Source: Cycas panzhihuaensis
Taxonomy: Eukaryota > Cycadophyta
Reading direction: 5' to 3'
Length of the DNA: 64,000 nucleotides
Assembly: GCA_023213395.1 (NCBI GenBank)
Contig: CM041465.1
Span: forward strand, 248,937,741-249,001,740
Below, one piece after another: positions 56,161 to 64,000 of this stretch. The stretch's first letter is position 1. Each line of letters starts with the position of its first letter. A program made the position numbers and the translations under genes. The notes below the pieces were generated by a model, which made no database searches, was not told the DNA's origin, and was given only the letters and a program-made list of their open reading frames with translations.

Positions 56161-58825
56161 TCCTCATTCTTGACTCCCAGAAGAGCTCTAAGATGTAGAA
56201 ATTTATCCTTTCCCAGAGGTTTGGTAAGAATCTCTGCTAATTATTGTTCACTATAGTAATATTAGAGCTCAATTTCCTTACTTTGCACCTTTTCTCTGAT
56301 GAAGTGATGATGCACTTCTGCATGCTTTGCCTTGGCATGAAAAACTAGATTCTTGGTCATCTTTATGGTACTTTGGTTGTCACGGTATATTTGAGTTGCT
56401 TCAAACACATCAAAACCTAGATCCTTAAGGAGTTGCCTTAGCCAAATTACTTCACAGGTTGCATTTACTGCTACCTTATATTCAACCTCTCTGGATAACA
56501 AAGTTACAGTCACTTGTCTTTTGTTGCTCCATGAAATGATTGACAAGCCTAAGCTAAAGCAGTAACCTATGGTGGACTTTCTTTCCTATTTCTCTCCAAC
56601 CCAATCTAGGTCACTATATCCAATTAGTTTAGGCTCTACAGCCTTGTTATAATTTAGTCTAAGATCCATAGTGCCTCTAACATATATTAGGATGCATTTT
56701 ACAACATTCCAACATGCAATTTTGGGGTTACTCATATATTTGTAAACAATTCCCACAGAATTGGAAATATCTGGTATAGTTGCTATGAGATGGATAATAT
56801 TGCCAATCAAATATTGATAGAGAGTTTCATTGACGTCCTTGTCTTTATCATCAATTGTCAAAGAGCAACCTATTTCCATAGGAGTTGCACACGACTTGCC
56901 TTCCTCCGTTATGAATCTTTTGGAAAGATTTTTTGCATATTTTAGTTGGGAAATAAAAAATCCATACTCCTTTTAATATAGTTCAATTCCCAAACAGTAA
57001 TAAACTTCACCCAAATTTGACATTTCAAATTTGTCTTCTATTTCTTGCTTCACCTGGTTGATGGTATCATCATCGTTTACTATGACAATTAGATCATCAA
57101 CATAAACAACAATTATGGCGACCAAATTCTTCCTTTACTTGTTATGTATAGACTCAGATTAGATTCACATCTTATGAATCCATTCTTTTTGAAGTGCATA
57201 TCTAGTTTCTAATACCATCCTCATGCAGCCTATTTGAGTCCATAAAGGGCCTTCTTTAGACAACAAACTAAGTGTCCACTGCCTTCTTTTATGAAGCCAA
57301 GAGTTTGCTCCATATAAACTTCCCTTGCCAGATCTCCATTTAGAAATGCGCTCTTTACATTGAGTTATATAATTTTCTAGTCATATTGTGCTACTAGAGC
57401 TATAATAGTATGAATTATGATCACCTAAGCTACTGGACCAACAATTTCTTCATAATCAGTCCCTACAATTTGAGTTTATCGCTCAACAACTAGTCAGCCT
57501 TTATATCTATCAATGCTCCCATCAGTTTTTTCTTTAATATTATAAACCCATTTGGATTTGACTATGAATTTTTCCTTAGGCAATAGTACTAGATCCCATG
57601 TTTCATTCCATTTAATGGCAAGAAGTTCCTTTTCCATCACAATTTTCCATCTTTCATCTTCATAGGAGTCTTCATAATGTTGTGGTTTTGTCGAACAAAT
57701 CAAGGCTTGTTGTTTTCAAGCCTATTCCACCACTTGAAAGTCTCACCCTTAGAATCTTCTAAGGTTTCTAGGTACTATATAAGTATTTTGGTATAAGACG
57801 CATAAGATTCCCCTGGTTGTTCTTTCACAGCCAGAGAAATAATATCTGTGGCACCTTCTCTCAAGCCATTTCCTTCTTGTGAAATTGATGGTTGATTGCA
57901 TGTTGACACTTTGAGGAGGTATTGTTTCTTCCTATACTAATCTTTTAGGGAAGCAACTTCCTAGACCTCTTCCTTTGATATTTCATCAAAGGATACATCT
58001 TTGTTAATGCAATTTTTATTTGTCTTCAAGTCCAAGCATCTATGTGCTTTAGACTTGTTGTTGTACCTGATTAGGATGCATGATGCCTTTATCATCTAGC
58101 TTAGATCTTCTATGATCTGAGATATGCACATTAGCAATGCTCCCAAAGAATTTGAGATGGCTAATGTCGGGTTTCCTTCTGGACCAACCTTCTTCAAAAG
58201 ACAGTTTTTCAAGGGCACTACTGAGGCATCTATTTAGAAGGTAGACTGCAGTGTTGACCACGTCAACCCAACAAATACTTGAGCCTCCTTTCTCTTTTAG
58301 CATGCATCTAGCCATTTCTGTTATTGATTTGTTTAACCTCTCTGCAACCCCATTTGACTAGGGAGCGTAAGTAGTGGGTGAGTTGCCACGAGCCCTATAA
58401 TATTTGAATAAGTCAATAGAGGTGTATTCCCCTCCCCTATCTATCCTTCGGACTTTAAGCTTGAACCCACTCTCTAATTCAACCATAGCTTTGAGTTCTT
58501 TGAATATGTTGAAAGCTTCTAATTTGTTGGTAATGAAGTACACCCAAGTCTTTCTACTAAAATCATTTATGAAGGTGAGGAAATACATAGCAACATCGAT
58601 GGAGTTTGGTAGGATTGGTCTGCATAAATCAATGTGTACTAATTCAAGCTTTGTTTGAGCTCTTCATGTGCTTGCCTGAAAATGAGATCTGTGTTGCTTT
58701 CCTAGCATGCACCCTTCATAGACATTAGAGTTAAATGAGATATCTGGAAGGCCATGAACCATATTGAACATTTTAAGCATTCTTAACTTGTCATTTGAGG
58801 TGTGCCCATATCGAGAATGCCAAAT
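56161..58825 (-). pseudogene. E8 pol, second part: integrase, RT, RNase H
   Basis: After E9 the minus strand resumes with WHSRYGHTSNDKLRML and EGCMLGKQHRSHF of the pre-integrase zinc region, then LVHIDLCRPI, FLTFINDFSRKTWVYF, RIDRGGEYTS and SNGVAERLNKS of integrase. The linker is followed by RT from 57703 (WDLVLLPKEKFIVKSKWVYN) through GHLVCCLKKALYGLK. The RT active site falls in decayed text near 57100. RNase H (SDLDWVGEK, REVEYKVAV, YRDNQSTIKM) ends LTKPLGKDKF. Numerous stops at Trp and Gln positions. Confidence 0.87.
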
Positions 58826-59408
58826 TGTAACGTTCCAAAATCTAGTCAAAACTATGCCATGTAACCATTCAAATTTAAGACCTCTGAATAAGGATTCCAA
58901 CGGTTTGGACGAAACTCAATTCTGACATCTCTATCAAAAGTTATGACTGTTTAAAGTTAACCTGCCAATTTTGGAGAAGTTCTGGCCGACTTCTATTTAG
59001 GCAGTATTAAGGATAATATCATCCAGTCTGGCCAACTTCTAATTGAAGTATTTTTATCACTATATATAAGAAGTTTGGGCGGCATCCCAAACCATCATCA
59101 GAGGTTCTTTTTGTTGCACATTTTCGGTTCTAGGGCTGCAATTAGCTCGACCATTTGGGGGCTGCAGTTTGGAGGGTTCATCACCTCGAAGACGGAAGGC
59201 CACTTTTTTAGGAAAGACTGGTATTTTGTTATAATTTCGTTCTATTTTGGTATTATTTGACAATAAAGATTATTATTTATTTTGGTGGATTCTGCAATTC
59301 CTATTTCTTGTTTATTTTCTTGTTGAATAGCATCTAGTTATTGTTTTTTGTGGATTATTACCTACATTTTGAGGAAGATTGCTATAAAAGTAGAACTAGA
59401 TCTCTACA
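58826..59408 (+). repeat. 5' LTR of E9
   Basis: TGTAACGTTCC to CTCTACA. TATA-like CACTATATATAAG near 59058-59070. Confidence 0.93.
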
Positions 59409-59410
59409 AG

Positions 59411-59421
59411 TGGTATCAGAG
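59411..59421 (+). other. Primer-binding site of E9
   Basis: TGGTATCAGAG, two bases after the LTR; initiator-Met-tRNA type. Confidence 0.9.
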
Positions 59422-59657
59422 TTTCGTTTCGAGGGGAAAGTGCAGAGGTAAAAGCTCAAAAAGGTCAAAATTTCCCTCAAAGGGAAGTACAAATGGAATT
59501 GAGGTCATGGAAAAAGCTCATTCACAACAAGATGGAAGCCCAATCTAGAACCTCAGAGGAAAAAATTGAAGGCGTATCAGAATTAAACCAGAGCATAAGG
59601 GCTCTAACAATCTTAATCTAGAAGTTACTAGCAAAAGCGGATCAAGCAACACAAAAT

Positions 59658-60550
59658 GTGTCAGGTAGAGAAATGGATAACAACACTACATCAAGGCTAG
59701 ATCAAATGGATCAAGAAAATCAAGGAAATGAGACCAAGAGATTCGATGGACGAGCTTACGAAAGGAGAACTCCTAACATGGATAATGGATGGAAAGAAGC
59801 AGGATTATCTTTGGAAAAATTCGATCCAGAAGTATCCAACAATATCACTAATTGGGTCTTACAAATGGAGAACTATTTCAAGGTCTATAACTCCACAGCT
59901 AAGGAAAAAATAGAAATAACATCCTTACACTTAAACGGAAGGGCGTTAAGGTGGTACTATTGGTGGAAAACGATGAACTTACCAATGCAGCAGACCTGGG
60001 AGAATCTAAGAGCAGGATTAGTAGAGCAATATGACAATTCTTGGAATATAGATTACTTTGCTAAATTAGCACGATTACATCAAGAAGCAACAATCCAAGG
60101 GTACACAGAACAGTTCCAAACGCTACAATGTATGGTCTTAGAAAAGATCCCACAAGAATGCTTACTAGAGATGTATATTAGTGGATTGAAAAATAAGATC
60201 AAATTTAGAGTTAAAGCAGTAGATCCACCACAACTCCAAGTAGCAATTCAAATAACAAGGAATGTGGAGGCAGAACTTAGAGATAGCATACCAACATATA
60301 CAAGGAAATATGGGCCACCACATATCAAACCCAGAATCCTAATGGGGCCAGATCGGGAACAAAAGCGAACCCATCATTAGCTATAAGAAATACAATAGAA
60401 AGCTCAGGAACAACAAAAGAGGAGCACATAAGGATAGGGACGTGCTTCAAGTGCGGAGGGAAATGGAATAAGGAACACTGGTGCCTAGCAAAGAAGGTTT
60501 TCATGATCAATAATGACGATACAAAAATACCAAAAGCAGCACAGGAAGAA
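59658..60550 (+). pseudogene. E9 gag with zinc knuckle
   Basis: An open stretch of 240 codons (59658-60380; homology begins near EKFDPEVSNNITNWVLQMEN) matches the retrotransposon gag domain: LHLNGRALRWYYWWK, WENLRAGLVEQYD, LARLHQEATIQGYTEQF. A frameshift near 60350-60400 leads to the knuckle CFKCGGKWNKEHWC, of the spacing found in chromovirus-type gypsy Gag. A TAG at about 60560 follows. The open gag is notable in a window where most gags are riddled with stops. Confidence 0.9.
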
Positions 60551-61066
60551 GTAGAAGACTAGAGCGTAGGAAGGGAGGAAGATGAACTTCTAGAAGTGGA
60601 TACAAGGAATGTCCAAATATCCTTGCAGGCCATTACAGGGCAACAAGTATCCCCGCAAACCCTAAGATTCCAAGGACAAATCAAGGGGCCAGTATCGATC
60701 TTGGTAGATAGTGCGAGTACACACAATTTTATCAACAAGGCATCGGCAGAAAAACTGGGACTACAAGTGAAACCCCTCAACACATTCCAGGTGTCAATAG
60801 CAAATGGGAGAACAACACTGTGTGAAGGATACTACAAAGACACAACTCTCCAGATCAATGATTACAAGGTCACAACTTGTATGTTTTCCATGCCCATAGG
60901 CGAAGTAGACGTAGTTCCGAGAATTCAATGGCTACAAACGTTGGGGAACATCGTTACCAATTATATGACAAGATTTATGTGTTTCCGACAAAAAGGACGT
61001 AAATATCGACTGCAAGCCCCATCCACACCGCCAGTTCAACTCATATCATCTCACAGAATGGAATAG
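60551..61066 (+). pseudogene. E9 protease
   Basis: Retropepsin with the active site SILVDSASTHNFINKASAEK (DSG changed to DSA), flap-side text CEGYYKDTTLQIND and the closing PRIQWLQTLGNIVTNYMTRF. Open for 156 codons from 60596. The frame is shared with the zinc knuckle upstream and with the chromodomain downstream, consistent with one polyprotein. Confidence 0.88.
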
Positions 61067-61540
61067 ATTCTAAAGAAGAATCCCCAAACGTACATAATGT
61101 CATGTTACAAAGTATAAATAAAAAACGTTCCTCCAAAGATTCAGGAAATCTTAGAAGAACATCAAGGAGTTTTTGAAGAACCCCAAGGACTTCCAGCAAA
61201 AAGGGAATTGGAACATGCAATAGATCAGTTAAAATTGCTACCAGAAAGCAAAATCCGCAATATCTTCCACGTGTCTTGTTAAAAGAAAAAGTTGGGCGAA
61301 AAGGAGGCTCCACAAACAAATTTACCAACACTGGATGAAGAAGGAATGATGATAGTGGAACCTAAGGGAATATTGAAGACTAGGGACAAGAATTTGCAAT
61401 CCAGGATAATGAAAGAATATCTCATCAAATGGAAGACATTGGAGCTTAAAGATGCAACGTAGGAGTTTCAAGAATGGATGAAGAAAAAATAGGCCCTTAC
61501 CAATGCTTTGAGGACAAAGCATGTTTTGAAGGGGAGGGAC
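61067..61540 (+). pseudogene. E9 fused RT start and chromodomain
   Basis: In the protease frame, PPKIQEILEEHQGVFEEPQG, then LPAKRELEHAID, is the entry to gypsy RT. It passes directly, in frame, into QLKLLPESKIRNIFHVSC, the end of a gypsy integrase, then a chromodomain (IMKEYLIKWKTLELKDATxE). All of RT, RNase H and the integrase catalytic core is absent. Stops at 61064 and near 61115, 61279, 61459 and 61489; at least the one after DAT is a Trp-to-stop change. Chromodomains steer integration to heterochromatin in chromoviruses. Confidence 0.85.
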
Positions 61541-61541
61541 T
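61529..61541 (+). other. Polypurine tract of E9
   Basis: AAGGGGAGGGACT, directly before the 3' LTR. Confidence 0.85.
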
Positions 61542-62125
61542 TGTAACATTCCAAAATCTAGTCAAAACTATGCCATGTAACCATTCAAATTGAAGGCCTC
61601 TGAATAAGGATTCCAACAGTTTAGACAAAAGTCAATTCTAACATCTCTATCAAAAGTTATGACCATTTAAAGTTAGCCAACCAATTTTGGAAAAGTTCTG
61701 GCCGACTTCTATTTAAGCAGTATTAAAGATAATATCATCCAGTCTGGTCAACTTCTAATTAAAGTATTTTTATCACTATATATAGGAAGTTTGGGCAACA
61801 TCTCAAACCATCGTTGAAGGTTCTTTCGGTTGCACATTTTCGGTTCTAGGGCTGCAATTAGCTCGCCTATTTGGGGGCTACAGTTTGGAGGGTTCCTCAC
61901 CTCGAAGAGGGAAGGTCACTTTTTCAGGAAAGACTGGTTTTTTGTTATAATTTCGTTCTATTTTGGTATTATTTGACAATAAAAATTATTATCTATTTTG
62001 GTGGATTCTATAATTCCTGTTCCTTGTTTATTTTCTTGTTGAATAACATCCAGTTATTGTTTTTTGTGGATTATTACCTGCATTTTTGAGAAAAATTGCT
62101 ATAAAAGTAGAACTAGATCGCGACA
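61542..62125 (+). repeat. 3' LTR of E9
   Basis: 584 bp, a close copy of 58826-59408. In the first 300 bp at least four CG sites of the 5' copy read CA here. Confidence 0.93.
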
Positions 62126-63420
62126 CAAATTTTACTATTATCAAAACTGCATACAGAGAGAGAGCTTGAATAATAGGAGTAAAGGCTAATTTATGTAACT
62201 TACTAGTCTTTATTCCTTCAACTATTACAATATTATTTCTCATTTTGTCACAAATGAAACATTTGTCTCAAATAAAGATAACACGAAGTTTTTTTTCCTT
62301 TCATTAGTTGTGAGACAGATAAGAGATTTTTCCATAATCCAGGTACAAAAAGAACGTTGCCTCTTATTTGAATTTTTCTTTTTATTCCTACAACAAGAGT
62401 TCCTCTCCCTTCAATCCTTAGGGGGAAAATATCCCCAAGCTCAACAAAGTCACTATCAGGATACAAGTGAAGAAACTCAAACCAATCCCTTCATGCAGTC
62501 ATATAGTGAGATGCCCCAGAGTCAACGTACCAATCAAGGTGGGATTGGATGGATGATGCTAGTGCTATTATGAAGGCAATCTCTTCTTCATCTTCCGCTT
62601 GCTCTTTGCTATAATTTTTTGTATCCTTCTTCCCTTGGGCAATTCCAGCTCTCCTTTGACGATAGTCTCTAATAATATGACTTCTTCTCCCACAATAGTA
62701 ATAGGCTCTAGTCTCTTCCATTCTTCCTCGTATAGCTCTTCCTCTTCGTCTTGAGCAACTTTTGAGTGGACCTCTGCCTCTAAAGATGAAGTCTTGTTGC
62801 AAAGGGTTCTTCAAGCTACCCTATTTGCTCATATCTCTTAATTCTTTGTTCCTACAAGAGAATATGGCCACATAGGATATCAAAAGTCATGTTGGTTGGA
62901 TATCCTACTACATCAAGAGCATTTATTAGATTATCAAAGGATCTAGTTAATTTGTTGAGCACAAGCTTGACAAGGTTTGGATTTGAGACAGGTTCACCGA
63001 CAAATGCAAGATTTTATTTTAATTCAACTACTCCGGTGATGAAATTGGATACTGATTCACCCTCTCTTAACTGAATTTGATACAATTGTTCCATTAAGGA
63101 GATTATCCTACCTTCATTTCTTTTTTGCCATAAGGAAGCAAGTATGCTCTAAGCTTCAGAAACTATGTTGACCTCACTAATGTGAGTTAGCAAAAAATCA
63201 GCAATTGACAAAGTGCTGGCAACAAGAGCATGGTTGTTCCTTTCTTCCCAATTAGTTCACCTAGCTCTATCAGCATTTCTTGCGTTGACTTCTGTTTTAT
63301 TGACTATATTCCATGTGTTTTTCATAGACAAGATATTCTTATTTTTTATTTTCTAAGTAGGATAATTTGATCCAAATAATTTATCATTTTCACACAGAGA
63401 GTAAATAGAAGACATCGAGC
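62126..63420 (-). pseudogene. E8 gag and protease, first part
   Basis: Gag begins near 63420 with NDKLFGSNYPT and continues LYQIQLREGESVSNFI and ALDVVGYPTN. The knuckle reads YYYCGRRSHIIRDY, where both outer Cys have become Tyr (TGT to TAT). The protease keeps an intact WYVDSGASHYMT (62491-62530), followed by GNVLFVPGLWKNLLSVSQL. Reading breaks at 62126 where E9 is inserted and resumes at 58825. It is the only copia protease here with an unaltered DSG. Confidence 0.85.
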
Positions 63421-64000
63421 AGATGAACGACCATACAGATGGAATTGTCCAATATCATACGGTCATAACAGTTTTGGAAGGTGAAAAATGAAGCGGGTCT
63501 TATTTCAAAGCTTGACAGGTCACCTATGCAGATCTGAAGTTAGTTTTTTTATTGGATGTCTACTTATGCAAAAAATAACCCAAAAGCTTTATAGGCAATT
63601 AGAGTTTAAAAAAGGATTTTACATATAACTTGGAACATATCAGATGAAACCCTATAAAATCGTACTTGGTGTAAAGCTCTTGTAAAATAAAAAAGAATGC
63701 ATCTAATTTCTAGCATGAAATCTAACATAAATGAGAGAAATCAATAGAGAAAAGCCCAAACCCACATTTTTGAAAAAACTCAAACTCTTGGTGATGAAGG
63801 TCGAATTTCGCGTCAATCCTTTGGTGAAAAGTGATCTCCATACAAAAATGAGAGAAAACAATTGAAAAAAGCCCAACCCGCATTTTTAAAAAAACTTATA
63901 TTCTGTTGATGAAAGGTTGAATTTGGGGTAGGTCCTTTGGAGAAAAACAATCCCCATACAGAGGTGTTTAATCTGGGAAAGCTTCATCTCGATCTAGCAA
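63421..64000 (-). other. E8 leader with a 117-bp duplication
   Basis: Upstream of E8 gag on the minus strand. Two diverged copies of a unit of about 117 bp start at 63731 and 63848 (ATGAGAGAAA ... AAAAGCCCAA). No gene, LTR end or primer-binding site is visible before the window ends. Confidence 0.5.

Larger units (their letters stand above)
58826..62125 (+). mobile_element. E9: short Ty3/gypsy element lacking RT and integrase core, nested in E8
   Basis: 3300 bp with LTRs 58826-59408 (583 bp) and 61542-62125 (584 bp), primer-binding site, gag, protease, chromodomain and polypurine tract. Flanked by a perfect caaat duplication (58821-58825, 62126-62130). It interrupts E8 between protease and the pre-integrase zinc region. 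Replication would need enzymes in trans. LTRs differ mostly by transitions, several at CpG. Confidence 0.95.

Noticed and set aside
1-64000. Endogenous pararetrovirus, DNA transposon, CRISPR array, tRNA or rRNA gene
   Set aside because: No movement-protein or coat motifs, no terminal inverted repeats with transposase, no regular spacer array and no cloverleaf or rRNA core was recognised. All RT-like readings fit Ty1/copia or Ty3/gypsy domain order.

Overview
The window looks like intergenic DNA from a large, repeat-rich land-plant nuclear genome. It is AT-rich. Nearly every recognisable coding stretch belongs to an LTR retrotransposon (Ty1/copia or Ty3/gypsy), and the primer-binding sites are plant initiator-Met-tRNA type (TGGTATCAGAGC and variants). 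I found no host protein-coding gene, rRNA, tRNA or CRISPR array. A conifer-like or other giant plant genome is plausible, but the sequence alone does not settle the species.

Layout (labels are mine). E0: decayed copia gag, minus strand, 1-470. E2: copia, plus, 1382 to about 9660; its 5' LTR is split by E1, a copia element at 1577-4789. G1: a Ty3/gypsy element starting near 9807 whose integrase gene is broken twice, by E3 (copia, minus, 12082-19699, TSD caatt) and by E4 (copia, plus, 19813-27310, TSD cttac/cttgc). Its reading continues at 19705-19812 and again from 27311. G2: a second Ty3/gypsy gag-protease (about 30889-32577 and 39101-39400), split by E5 (copia, plus, 32578-39100). 39.4-43.4 kb holds decayed fragments and minisatellites. 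E6: copia, minus, 43461-50943, with two LTRs that read as identical and a perfect taaat TSD, yet a badly frameshifted polyprotein. E7: truncated copia, minus, about 52.7-54.6 kb. A solo LTR of the E1/E3/E4 family lies at 54738-55326 (TSD ttagt). E8: copia, minus, 56.16-63.42 kb, split by E9, a short gypsy element (58826-62125, TSD caaat) with gag, protease and a chromodomain but no reverse transcriptase or integrase core.

Relative order follows from nesting: G1 is older than E3 and E4; G2 older than E5; E2 older than E1; E8 older than E9. Most coding breaks are TGG to TAG/TGA or CAG/CAA to TAG/TAA, as expected from deamination of methylated cytosine in silenced copies. E6 is the apparent exception: it looks young by its LTRs.

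The most interesting signals are not genes. They are structures retained across diverged elements: a hairpin upstream of the TATA box whose two arms have changed together between LTR subfamilies; an 18-bp palindrome in the same LTRs; a CCTTC/GAAGG hairpin soon after the primer-binding site in E3, E4, E5 and, with a different sequence, E6; and a short block about 50 nt before the gag ATG. The in-frame, internally deleted E9 is a good candidate for a non-autonomous family.
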